From assembly GCF_041296385.1 (NCBI RefSeq), contig NC_091017.1, forward strand, positions 51,954,214 through 52,018,213: a stretch of DNA of 64,000 bases, read 5' to 3'. Positions 40,801 to 50,691 of the stretch are shown piece after piece. Below the pieces are notes generated by a model. The model had not been told where the DNA came from. It saw nothing but the letters and a program-made list of their open reading frames with translations, and ran no database searches. Made by a program: the position numbers and the translations under genes. This DNA is from Aphelocoma coerulescens (lineage: Eukaryota > Chordata > Aves > Passeriformes > Corvidae). The stretch's first letter is position 1. The number at the start of each line of letters is the position of its first letter.

Positions 40801-43800
40801 TGCCACCAGCCAGGCATGATGAGGATTGAGTCAGTGACAACTGCAGCAGTGCTGATACCCAGACCCTGGTGCAGCAGCAGTATCACTGCTCACACGGTCC
40901 CAAAGCCAGGGCAGCCCACTCCTAACAACCTCTGCTAGGAAAGCCTGCTGATTTATTTATTTATAGGTTTATATCAACCAGCCATGAATTATTAGCTAAA
41001 ATAACAGAAGAACCTGCCTTTCAGACTTATGGCAGTGACATTTGTCATCTTGTTAGAGCTGGAGCTTGATTTTGGCTCCTGCTTTGGTGTTCCTTGAGGT
41101 ATCAAACAGCCATATTTTAAGATACATGAAGATGTCAGAAGTTGAGGACTGAAACCACAAACTTCTAAATACCCAGTCTGGCGTTTACTTGTACCATCAG
41201 GCTCCTCCTTTCTTCAGAAATCTCCTTCTAACTTTCCCATGTAGTTACCCACACAGTAAATGGGTGCTCCTCTTTATAGGACGCTTTCTTTGAGGGCCTG
41301 ATAATTTTACTGGCTTCTGGAGCAGTTTTTTTGGTCCTCTGCTCTCTTTGTTTGAAAACTTCAAAAACTTTAAAAGCTGAGTTGCAGTAGCATGGAGAGT
41401 CCCAGCAGAGTGCTGTAGAGCTGCACTCCACTGAGGCTCCCAGGTCTCAGTTGAGCAGTTGGAGGGTGTGTAGGCATGGCATTCTGAAGTGGAGTGGACA
41501 GACGATTAACCTTCAAAAAAGAAAAGTAGAAAGCATGAAAAATCATTATTTGAGATGTCTGGCTAGCTGACTGTGAGGATCTGTGAAAGGGATGAGGTGG
41601 TCATTGTAGAGGTTATTCCATGAGCTAAACCAAGAAGGCAGGAAACTCCTGTCAGTTGCTTTGTGGTAGAGTAGTCAGACTGAGTTTCCACTTCATTCTG
41701 TCCTTTCTAGCAAAGAAGAAAAATGTGCACCATTTAAAGTGGTAATTTGGACCAAATAGACAAGCAAAGTCTCTGTAAGCATATGCTGGAGAAGTGCTGC
41801 CTCTCTTTAGCTTGATGCAACTGTTTTTCTATGCATGGGCTTAACCACTGTCAGCAGGAACAGTACATCCTGCTGGATGGGAAAAACACCAGGACAGAAA
41901 TCCAGCCTGGAGTCAGAAAAAGAAAACCAGCCTAGGAATAAACAGTACCTGTCAGTCTCAATGACATAGTCATTCTGCTGCTTGCTATGGTGTTTTTCTG
42001 GTGCTCATTGCAAGTAATTCATACTCAAAAGGAACTCAACACAGGCTGGTAATTCTAGCCACCAGCCAAGATCTCCTGCTCCCCATATAAATGTGGTAAT
42101 TCACAAGACATGGAAGTTTTGCTTTCCACAACTATGCACTGAAGGCAGAACCAGTCTCGTTTAAGGTTGATGGGAAGAGTTATGTTAAACAAGAGGTCAG
42201 GAAATGAACTGCACTGGCATGGTACAAACAGCAAAGTATCCTTGCTGCTCTTGCACTCAGTGCAGTGTAGTAGGCAGATGAAATCCATGGACCTCAGGGA
42301 AAAAGTCCTGAGTACGGGCTAGGCCAGGCCAGGAGTTTGCACTGGGGAAGGGGATGTTTGAGTGATACCTGTAGAAGGCACTGGCTTATATCCAATTCCA
42401 TCTCACCATTACTGTATTTACCACTTCTCTCTGGTGCACATGGTGGTGTCTTCTTCTGTTGTGCTTGGAGTGTGGGCTATGTCCTCCACTCACCCTAAAT
42501 AAAGCAGCACTGCTGCATTTTTCTCATTGTCTATATGGAAATTTTATTGTCATTTTTTCCTTCCTCCAGTGTAAGGAGGAAGGTGGGAAGATCTTTTCTT
42601 CTAGAAATGAAACATCTGAAAAAGAAAGGCCTCCCTAAAAAAAAGTAATATATTTTTCCTTCTTGAACTCTAATTTATCTGGAAGCAGCTCAAGCTTCCT
42701 TTCTCCCTCAGAGCCCAGGTCCTGCTCTCCAGCATGCCAAAGCACCTCTGGTACACTTGGTTTCACAAGAATTTTCAATGGTATCTGCTTTCTGGTAGCC
42801 CACCAAATGCAAAAACTTGTAGAATTGAGAAAGCCAAAAGAATGAGGTCAGGGCAGTAGTGAAGGGAATGCCTGAGAACATGGCCTGTGGCTGCTGCCTT
42901 ACTGTACCAGGCAGCACTCCAACAACTTTTCCTTGATATTGCAAGCCTGAGATTTGCAGATGCCATGCCACACCATGTCGTATATGGCAGTGTTTAGCAC
43001 TCAAGGACTGCTTACCTTGTTTCTGAGGTATCTTTAAATTGCTACATTGTTTTTTGCATTTTGTTGCTGTTTGTTTTTAAAAACCAACCAAAAGTGGAAT
43101 CTGTTTGCAGTTGACAGAAGGAGTTAAGTGAAAAACTGTGTTTTCTTCCTTTGATTACCAAGCTCTTTCAGATGAAGCAATATAATCTTAAAAGATCTTT
43201 AAGTAGACAACCAAATAAGATATTTTAAATGGAGGACTTAATAAAAAGTCTTGAGAGAGGCTCTTTAGTTTTCCTTTTGAATAATCCCGGAGAGTTCGCC
43301 AGTAAAGTCTCCTGTTTTGATGTCAATTTCCTGGAGAACAAGGCACACATGCAAGCTCGAGCTCAGTCATTTCTCTCACATATGCATGTGCAAACATGGA
43401 GTTGCACAGGGAGCTTGCAGACAAAACCAGACTGTTGTGACAGGAGGCTATGACAGCACAGGTTTTGGTCACTTCTGATTCCTGTGTGATGTCACCCCTG
43501 GTTTTGGGAACTAGCTAAATTGCTTACTTGTTTAAGGGACTTCAGCAAAGAACTCACAATGGCAACACTAATTCAGATAATTTACTGCCTTTTTCTGCAG
43601 AACAAATGGACTCAGTGGATTTTTATTTTAGCCTAATCTCTTTTTAAAGTCTGATCAAATAGTTTGGGAATGTTGAGTTCCACATCTGAAATGTTGCTTA
43701 TGACCAATCAGAAATACATAATGCTGTCTCTGTTCTTATTTTGGGTGAACTCTGTATTAAGCCAAGGACAGACTTGTAGGTCTCTGAATGTCCTGGTGCC

Positions 43801-45119
43801 AGCACATATTAATTTGCAGCTTTCTCATATTCTCCGTGATCACAGAAACATAGACAAAGCTTATGAAATAGCTTACGAAAGACTTTTACCAGCACTGTTA
43901 TGAGAAGGACTCTGCTGAAGATGCAGCTTCAGGGTCCTTACATTAACTTCACTTCTTTTCCTTCTCCAAACCTGGGTAAGTTCTACTGCTAAGAACATTG
44001 TTTATAGCTGTGGGTACACCAGGGCTAATTACTGCACAAGAGCTCTCCATAATGGTCCATATAGCCAGGTACCCTATATTCAGAAATGGGCAATAACAAA
44101 AACCAGTGGAAGAAATAAAAGAAATTATGCAGAGTGCCTGAAGGCACCTTCAGAAACATTTACAGGTTGGGAAATCCTAAGTCATAATTTGAATATAAGA
44201 TATTATGTTTAAAATATATAGTAGAATAATGCTCTGTAGCTCTGATCAGTTTAGGTTTTGATCAAGATGTTCTTTGGACCTTTTGCAGAGGTTGGAAATG
44301 TATTTCCTTGTGTTGGTTTTAAGCTTGTTGCTTGATAACCTGATTGCTGCCTATTTCCTCTGTGTTAAGGAAAAGGGAATAATCATCCCCTGTTTATTTG
44401 CCCTGTGTCTTTCATGATTTAATAGCCCTTCATTGCATCTCCTGCACTGTCTTGACCTCTTGCAGTTCTACTATTGCCTCCAGGGAAAAAAAAATCTCTG
44501 AATATATCCACAGATGAATGCAGTGAGAAAACATTTTCTTCTTCAAATCATTTCTGATATTTCATGTAGTGTCTCCAGAGCAACCTGTTGACATTTTCTC
44601 AGTGATACCAACATCTGTTTTCTTCATGGTAATGGCTATTTTAGAGCCTACTACAGGTACAGTTAGGGTAATTTTCCATAGTACACTGCTTTTAATGTAT
44701 CAATCCAGTTGTAACATGAAAAAGTTACATAATCAAAACTCTTATGCCTATGCTAGATCTGAAAAAAAAAGTGTAAGTCCATGATAAGGCATGGCTTTGT
44801 TTTCTTAGTTTTAATTGTCCATATGTCATAACTCTGATTATCCATTTTGAGTCAGCTGTTACAAGCTGCAACGTATCTCCTAGGGCATATATACAATACG
44901 CTGTTCAAAAATGCTTGAATATGTCACACCTTCCATTTTGATGTAGTATTAATAGAACTATGTGAACATTTATAGGACTTCCATGCCTATTCTTGGGGTT
45001 TTTTTCTGATCTTTTTTCCCTGTCACTTTTTGGTGAATTTTCTGCCAACAGTTTAATAAATGGTTTTGAGAAGTTAATGATCTACAGCAGATGGCTATTG
45101 ATTTGCAGGTTGTTGCAAC
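25833..45119. other. Gene-free unique sequence, AT-rich in places
   Basis: I see no recognisable gene, RNA gene or transposon in this long stretch. Noted structures are a GC hairpin at 26996-27014 (AGGGGGGT and its complement around a 3-base loop) and alternating AT at about 28670-28704. Very AT-rich sequence lies at about 33393-33452. A perfect hairpin has arms CCTTCCTCC (42559-42567) and GGAGGAAGG (42575-42583). Short splice-flanked blocks occur, such as 32950-33003 minus, but none is convincing. All open frames are short and without recognised domains. Confidence 0.5.
28670..28704. repeat. AT-rich low-complexity tract
   Basis: Two alternating AT runs, each about 8 to 13 bases, are separated by AATTACAGACT. 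This is low-complexity sequence and no function is inferred. Confidence 0.8.
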
Positions 45120-45300
45120 TTCATGGGCAAAGATAGGATTTAAATATGTGTTGTGTTAATTATGCAAACTATGCAATCAAGCTACATATTGGATCTTAAT
45201 TTAGGACTGGCTCAAGCACAATAGCTTTCTAATTGTATAATGTATGATGCTAATTGAATTGTTTAATGCAGCTGTTAACCATAAAAGGAGCATAGAGTTT
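45120..45300. promoter_or_regulatory. Candidate regulatory element, POU/homeodomain motif cluster
   Basis: This 180-bp stretch is dense in sequences resembling developmental transcription-factor sites. GTTAATTATGCAAAC (45155-45169) resembles POU/octamer plus homeodomain sites. CTAATTGTATAA is at about 45229-45240, CTAATTGAATTG at about 45250-45261, and a CAGCTG E-box at 45269-45274. A GTTAAC lies next to the E-box. The spacing and diversity look like known conserved noncoding elements of vertebrates. AT-rich DNA produces TAATT motifs by chance, so the call is an inference only. Confidence 0.25.
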
Positions 45301-46453
45301 AAATTCTCTCCTGAAAAAGTGTGCACCTGAGAGAAATGCTGTATTTAGAATGGGAATATTTGAGTGTTTTTAAAAAGGAGTCTCTTAGGACATGGCTGTG
45401 TTGCTGAACCATGCTTCTCTTCAAAGGCAAATGCATGGTTTTGGGTGGAGGAGGGAAAAGAGCAGTTTGTAGCTAACAGCAAAATTAAATTCCTTTCTGT
45501 CCAGACTTCCTCCACCTTGCTCATTCTGTTACTATTTCTCTCAATGGTTTGAGCCCTAAATATGGAGGGATTAGGATAACTATACACAGGGTCTGCTTAT
45601 GTGTAGTTCTGCATAGACAAAAGGGTCACTAATGTGAGGCCTGAAATAGTTAGCTCTGTCACTGAGGCTGTGTGTTGTACACTTCGCTGCTGGCAGGCTG
45701 AGCTCTGTGTGCCACTTATCCTGCATGTGCGAGAACTCACCAGGCTTTGCTTCAAAAATTATTGAAATGACCTTGCAAGTAGCCAATTAATTCTATTTAA
45801 ATACTTGTTAATGGCCAGAGAACAAGCACAGTGCAAACTAAAGCTAAATCTTCAAATCCTGTTTTGCCAATAATTAGACTCAGGGCCTGCAAGCAATGAC
45901 CTGCTATTACGGTTTGCCTGAAAACCCTGACATTTTTCCCCTGACAAAAGTGGTATTGAATGCAGGGCTGTCATGAGAGAACTGCAGTTGCATTCATTGA
46001 CAGTATGCCCGAGGGTAAAAGACTTGCATATACAAGGTGTAGAAAATACTTAATTTACTTGTTAAATCAGTTGTGTCTGCTGTTTCCCATTAGCAAAAGT
46101 CTTTGCCAACTGTGACTGTAGATCCTGCTAAAGCTTCATGGAAACAGTTTCTTTTTGCTCCTGTTTCTGTAGGTTGGATCTTAGTTCTTTGTGTGTTGCA
46201 GAAATTTTGAGTGGAGGTTTCTGAATATGAGAAGGAAGAAACTGCTCTCACCTGGGTTGCCTGGTTGAGCAGAGCTGAACTGAGCCACTCAGGTGACAGC
46301 AATGTGCTCTTCTTTTAGATATTCAAACAACCCAATGGTGCTTTGCCTGCCAATGTCTAAAACCTGCCTGGAAGTAACAAGTAAAGCATTCTATATCTGC
46401 CTTTGAAGGGAGATGTGTGCCTGTACTTTCTGGTTTGAAACGATTCTGTATGT
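45301..46453. other. Gene-free unique sequence before the solo LTR
   Basis: No gene is recognised. Overlapping frames on the two strands at about 45345-45587 carry no known domain. The sequence runs without break to the 5-bp target-site duplication of the LTR. Confidence 0.55.
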
Positions 46454-46458
46454 AGCAC
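46454..46458. repeat. Target-site duplication, left copy (AGCAC)
   Basis: AGCAC lies immediately before the LTR's first bases TGTAAG and is repeated exactly after the LTR's last bases GTGACA at 47143-47147. A 5-bp duplication is the signature of retroviral integration and fixes both LTR edges. Confidence 0.9.
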
Positions 46459-46689
46459 TGTAAGAGACGGTCCGAAGAGCCCTCATCTGCCTCACAATCA
46501 CCGCCAAGGACAGAGACTGAACGTAAGGAGTCCTGGCCTGGCTGAGGTGGGAAGTCTGCCAAGTGTTGCCTGCAGGTGTGCCCACTGGGAACTGGTATGC
46601 ATTCCTAAGGAAAATTAGTGCAGGTCACAATGGACTGCGTCGTTCTTGTTGCCAAAGCAGGAAGGACTGCGCTGAAGTGGAAAGGAATG

Positions 46690-46742
46690 ACTTGTCCCGT
46701 ACGACCTGTCCTGTACACCTGTCCTGTACACCTGTCCTGTAC
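46690..46742 (+). repeat. 13-bp minisatellite in LTR U3
   Basis: Three perfect tandem copies of ACCTGTCCTGTAC lie at 46704-46716, 46717-46729 and 46730-46742. They are preceded by a diverged copy, ACTTGTCCCGTAC (46690-46702), and one spacer base. The array sits about 90 bases upstream of the TATA-like box. Tandem repeats in retroviral U3 regions often act as enhancer arrays. Whether this one does is unknown. Confidence 0.95.
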
Positions 46743-46829
46743 CTGTTTTCCCAAAGCAATGGGTCCCATAACAATGGCTGTAGATTTCCCCCACCTCTTG
46801 GCCAGCTGCCCCTCGTTTCTGAAAAGGAC

Positions 46830-46836
46830 TATAAAG
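46830..46836 (+). promoter_or_regulatory. TATA-like box of the LTR
   Basis: TATAAAG is placed about 370 bases from the LTR start and about 200 bases before the polyadenylation signal, in the orientation set by that signal. It is the expected core-promoter position for an LTR. Activity cannot be judged from sequence. Confidence 0.6.
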
Positions 46837-47033
46837 GGACTTTCTGAAATAACTGAGCCCGAGATCTCCCCATGGAAAGAAGACGAATCTATTGGCAGAA
46901 GACCACGAGGACTTCATCTCACCCATTGGTAGCTATTTCCCCCCCTCTTTCTTCATCTCTCCCCTTTTACTTTATTTTCTTTGTCTCTCTCTCTCTTTCT
47001 TTCCTATATTGCATTACTGTGTTGTGGGCACTT

Positions 47034-47039
47034 AATAAA
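47034..47039 (+). terminator. LTR polyadenylation signal AATAAA
   Basis: AATAAA lies about 100 bases before the LTR's 3' edge, in the normal position for an LTR R/U5 region. It is followed within about 25 bases by T/GT-rich sequence. It is the main evidence for plus orientation. Confidence 0.8.
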
Positions 47040-47142
47040 GGTGCACTGTTCTGATTAAAACTGAAATCCCTTGTGTCCTTTTACACTCTGAGATCGATAA
47101 ACGAACCATCACAATCCCCGCTTGTATTAGCAGATCGTGACA

Positions 47143-47147
47143 AGCAC
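47143..47147. repeat. Target-site duplication, right copy (AGCAC)
   Basis: This is an exact copy of the five bases at 46454-46458, directly after the LTR's terminal CA. Confidence 0.9.
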
Positions 47148-47765
47148 ATACCTTTCTAAAAGGCTTTGTTTGTGGACCAGTAAAGTACTTTCCATGTAAC
47201 GAGTTTCTTAGCTGTAGCAAGAGACTTTCTTTCCTTTTCCGTTTGTCTTACCATGTGTTTGCACTTTGCTTGCATGTTGTGGTTGTTTATGGTCAATACA
47301 GACATACTACAGGTTTAATTATATATATAATCTAAGCGCCTAGACCATGAAGAGTTTTCATGACAATATGATGCTATCCTAACAGAAAAACTAAAGATAA
47401 GTAAATTCTCAAATGGCACATTATTTCTAGTCTTTTTTTCACTCTACATTTATGTCACTACTTGATTTGTAAAGTTACAAAACTTTAACCCAAAATTTGG
47501 TTCTTATTCTTTGTACTTACAAGCCAAAATTATTTAGGCAAAGCCAAACACTCTGAAATGGATTACATGGCAAATTTGCTCAGACATTGCTGCTAGACTT
47601 CAAACTATTGGACAAGAATACTCATTTCTAAGACCTTTTCATTGTTCCACTATGGACAGGCAAAGTTGGATGCAGGATACCGTTACAGTGCAGATACTTC
47701 AACACGTGTATTAGATAACGAGGCCCGTGGAAAAGAAATCTATATATGGACAGATTCTTGGTAAA
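47148..47765. other. Unique sequence between two LTR-like elements
   Basis: No gene or repeat is recognised. An alternating AT run lies near 47320-47330. Confidence 0.5.
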
Positions 47766-48000
47766 TGTTTCAGAGATGTTTATTTCTCCAGCTGCATGGC
47801 CGGGGCTCTGCCGAGGAACTGAGGCAATCATGGGACCGAGGGTCCTTGCCTGTGCAGGGGAACACAAAACAACCAAGGGGGAATGAGGCTGACCAGGGGC
47901 TAGGGAAACTCCATGCCTCCCCCCCAGGGCCCCTCTCCCAGGACCACATGGCAGGGGGGGAGACCCCAACAGGATACCCTTTTTTATTCTCTAGAACCAG
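47766..48000 (-). mobile_element. Possible minus-strand LTR fragment
   Basis: The segment starts with TGTTTCAGAG on the plus strand. On the minus strand this reads as an AATAAA polyadenylation signal (47779-47784) followed by ACATCTCTGAAACA, which resembles the 3' end of many bird LTRs. It is sharply more GC- and CpG-rich than the flanks, with C-runs near 47918-47925. I could not find a matching target-site duplication or a convincing right edge, so it may be truncated. The similarity is from memory, and another kind of GC-rich sequence is possible. Confidence 0.3.
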
Positions 48001-48480
48001 ATGATGTGGAAGAAAATCTGCTTTCAAAAGCAAAAAGTTATGCCAAAGAGAACATTTAGCCTCTGAGTGTCTTAGCCTGGTTCACCAGTTGTTTCAGATA
48101 TGATCAAGAATAAAGATTCCCTTGTGTTCACATGGCTTACCTCATTGTAGAAGTAAGACTTGGCTTTTAAGCTTAAATTTAACCAGGGATCCAAGCTATC
48201 CCAAATAGTGTTTGCAAGGTTGTAATCACCATTCTTTCATAGCTTCATCCATGGTTTGTGCTTCAGGAGAGTAATGCATCACCACTGTGTCCTCATCTGC
48301 TTAGTATCAGTTAAATAATCATGAGGCCTATGGAAAGGGTTGTTACAATTTTTTCCCCCCTTAGAGATCTGATTAGAGAAAATGAAATAATTACAGGGAT
48401 TATCATCACCCCAAAAGCAGTACTATCCCTGTGCTTGATTGTTCACTAACAACTATAATGTAGGTCATGTAGGAATTAGG
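48001..48480. other. Unique sequence before the CR1 remnant
   Basis: No gene or repeat is recognised. The sequence is AT-rich and uninterrupted up to the first CR1-matching segment. Confidence 0.5.
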
Positions 48481-49166
48481 GGTCCTTCCCTCCAAAAAGG
48501 TGGTGGGATCAAAAGCCCAACTGAGGTGGATCTACACCAGTGCACACAGCAATGGAAACAAACAGGAGGAGCAGGAAAACTGACCCAGTTGCCATCACAG
48601 AGACATTTCCCCCAACTGAAATGCTGCAATGGATGCCTATAAACACTTCAGAAGGAACAGGCAAAGAAGGAGACCTGGTGGGTAGCCCTATATGTTAGAG
48701 AGAGTTTTGATTGTCTAGAGCTTAATGATGGTGATGATAGAGTAGGAATTTGGGGAAAGGCCAACAAGGCAGGTATCCTGGTGGGAGTCTGTTGCCAACC
48801 GCCCAACCAGGACAAAGAGGCAGATGAAATATTTTATAAGCTGGGAGAAGTCTCACAGTTGCTGGCCCTTGGGGGAGACTTCTTCTTATCAGATGTCTGC
48901 TGGAAATACAGCACAGCAGAGGACACAGCCTAGGAGGTTCTTGGAGTGTGTGGCAGACAACTACCTGACACCACTCATGAATGAGCCAGGTCCACCACTG
49001 GACCTGGTGTTTGTAAACAGATAAGGAGCAGTGGTGTTTGGAGGCCTCTTGGGCACAGTGGTCACAAAATTATAGAGTTTTGATTCATGGAGAAGTAAGG
49101 AGGGACTCAGCAGATCTGTCGCCTTGGACTTCTAGAGGCCCTGTTTACGAGACCAGTTGAGAGAAG
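48481..49166 (+). mobile_element. CR1 LINE remnant, ORF2 endonuclease region
   Basis: CR1 ORF2 begins with an APE-type endonuclease that nicks target DNA. This stretch matches that domain over its length. It includes 'AAAAGCCCAACTGAGGTGGA', a 'GCAATGGAAACAAACAGGAG' segment, 'TGCTGCAATGGATGC', 'GGCCAACAAGGCAG', 'GGTGGGAGTCTGTTG' and 'GTCTGCTGGAAATACA'. In the relevant frame, near 48870-48915, it translates to GDFFLSDVCWKY, where the family has GDFN; the Asn of that motif is replaced by Phe. A frameshift follows at about 48920-48935, after which RRFLECVADNYL and PLDLVFVNR appear in another frame. The copy is therefore dead. Its left end at about 48481 is within or near the start of ORF2, so it is one of the longer CR1 remnants. 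Confidence 0.9.
48824..49024 (+). pseudogene. CR1 endonuclease fragment frame
   Basis: This open frame carries the C-terminal half of the CR1 endonuclease in its later part: residues RRFLECVADNYLTPLMNEP, then PLDLVFVNR, then the stop at 49022-49024. Its first half is out of frame with the CR1 product because of the frameshift described for the parent element. It is not a functional gene. Confidence 0.8.
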
Positions 49167-49512
49167 AGGGGATCAAGTGCCCCCTCAGTCAGTTCACAGA
49201 TGACAAGAAGTTGAAGAGAAGAAGTTGAGCAGGAGTGCTGATCTGCTGGAGGGCAAGAAGGCTCTGCAGAGGGAACTGGACAGGCTGGATCAATGAGGAA
49301 AAATTGTAAGAAGTTCAATAAGGTGAAGTGCTGGGTGCTGCCCTTCAGTCAAAACAACCCCAGGCAGTGCTACAGGCTGGGGTCAGAGTGGCTGGAAAAC
49401 TGCTCAGTTGAGAAGGACCCGGGCAGAGTGGCTGGAAAACTGCCCAGCTGAAAAGGACCTGGGGGTGCTGGTTGACAGCAGTTGAACATGAGCCAGCTGT
49501 GCCCAGTAGTTT
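49167..49512 (+). mobile_element. CR1 LINE remnant, reverse-transcriptase 3' part joined by deletion
   Basis: Directly after the endonuclease region the sequence jumps to the reverse-transcriptase palm and thumb region of CR1 ORF2. 'TTCACAGATGAC' (49193-49204) encodes FTDD, corresponding to the catalytic FADD motif with Ala changed to Thr. It is followed by the typical 'GATCTGCTGGAGGGCAAGAA', 'GGAACTGGACAGGCTGGATC', 'AAGTGCTGGGTGCTGCCCTT' and 'CAGTTGAACATGAGCCAGC' segments. The intervening RT fingers and palm are missing, so an internal deletion is inferred at about 49166. Matching stops at about 49512, before the CR1 3' UTR, so this copy also lacks the 3' end that CR1 copies normally keep. 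Confidence 0.88.
49384..49463 (+). repeat. 40-bp tandem duplication inside CR1
   Basis: Unit 1 (49384-49423) and unit 2 (49424-49463) both begin CAGAGTGGCTGGAAAACTG and end in GGG. By eye they differ at four positions, all transitions. The CR1 family has this segment once, so the second copy arose within this insertion or its immediate source. Forty bases is not a multiple of three, so it would shift the ORF2 frame. Confidence 0.95.
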
Positions 49513-50691
49513 GGTTGTGCTGCTCTATTCCCTCTGAGCAGAGCTGCTCCTCTCTAGGTGAGGTGATTGGATGGCTACGGATGAGCCATCCAATAGGCTC
49601 ACAGGAGATAGAGGAGATGCAGGCTGTGCAGGCTGTATGTGCAGTGTCAATAAATAAATGCAGGGAATGCTTCAGAAGAGGGAAGAGGTTATGTTAAGGA
49701 AGAGAAGAAGTGGATGTGTCCCAAGAGGAGAAGGAGGAGGCAGGGTGGGATGACCATGTCCCATGAAGAGCCCCCCAGATGTCCAAGGTAGACATCTCAC
49801 ACAGCACAGAGGCTGCTTTGCCCCTCTGCAGCTGTGAGGTCATTTCAGGAATGGTCCTGGTAGGCTCCAGAGGAAGTTAGACAGCTGCACTCTGCCCTTG
49901 AGATGAACATCATGACGTGATAGAAAGACCACAGGGAGGAGAGCAGTAACCAGCAAACATGGCAGATTCCTCAGGGCTCCTGTTGTTGACAGGTCTAGCT
50001 AAGGCGTGAGGGAATATACTGTTATTCCCGGAAGCTTTAATGATTTTAGCAGTTGGCTTGCAAGGAACCTGGATTTTTTTTATTTTCCTGCACTGTAATA
50101 ACAGATTTCCTGGGGTGTCATGAATACATTATACTCACTTTGCTGTGATGCTTTAGATTTGATTTGACCTCTTTCTTTTTTTTACAACAGTGTGATCTCT
50201 TGCTTAATTACAAACACAACTCTTTTTCTTAGCAATTAGAGATTTTTAGTGTAACTTGTGTGTAATTTTATACAAGTGCCTGAAAGCCAGACTGCTAACT
50301 CCATTTTCTCTAAGAGAGGTTTCTTGCTTTGGTGAAACTAAGCACCTTGGTTTCTAGTGTGGTTGAGAAGGGTGAGGGGAAACGCATGTCAGTGTATGTC
50401 CCATACACACATGATTCTATGTAAAATGTGTTTTTCTGTATACATGGTAATGGAACATGGGTATAATTTCTGTTCTCATTCTTATGATTTGGTGGCGGGT
50501 TGTACGTGTTTATAGTAGATGCATTCAAGTATCATGCAGGCCCAGCCTGTACTTGGTATTGTGGCCAGACTGGTGCTTTCTAGGCAGCTCTTGCAAGTGC
50601 TCAAGATTAGGTCAGAAATCTAGGGATATTCAAGGAAATTCACAGTGGTAGGTTGTTCTTACTGCTACCATTTTTAGGTCCCAAATAAACC
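49513..50691. other. Gene-free sequence between two CR1 pieces
   Basis: No further CR1, other transposon or gene is recognised. The first 350 bases are purine-rich (GGAGAAGGAGGAGG near 49727-49740). Confidence 0.5.

Larger units (their letters stand above)
46459..47142 (+). mobile_element. Solo LTR of an endogenous retrovirus
   Basis: This 684-bp element begins TGTAAGAG and ends GATCGTGACA, giving the canonical TG...CA ends. It is flanked by perfect AGCAC duplications. Its plus-strand internal order is that of an LTR. A U3 with a 13-bp minisatellite (46690-46742) is followed by a TATA-like TATAAAG (46830-46836) and a long pyrimidine-rich tract (about 46936-47014). An AATAAA polyadenylation signal (47034-47039) and a U5 of about 100 bases follow. 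No internal gag, pol or env sequence and no second LTR is seen, so it is a solo LTR left by recombination between two LTRs. Retained CpGs and perfect duplications suggest a fairly recent insertion. The 5-bp duplication is compatible with an ERVL-like or some ERVK-like family, and I cannot name it. The short frames inside it are not genes. Confidence 0.9.

Noticed and set aside
46563..46932. Frames of 94 to 104 codons at about 46.6-46.9 kb
   Set aside because: They lie wholly inside the solo LTR and are kept open by the minisatellite. They are not coding.
48439..48642. Small frame taken as a possible gene
   Set aside because: Its later part is the first segment of the CR1 endonuclease remnant, in a frame broken by indels.
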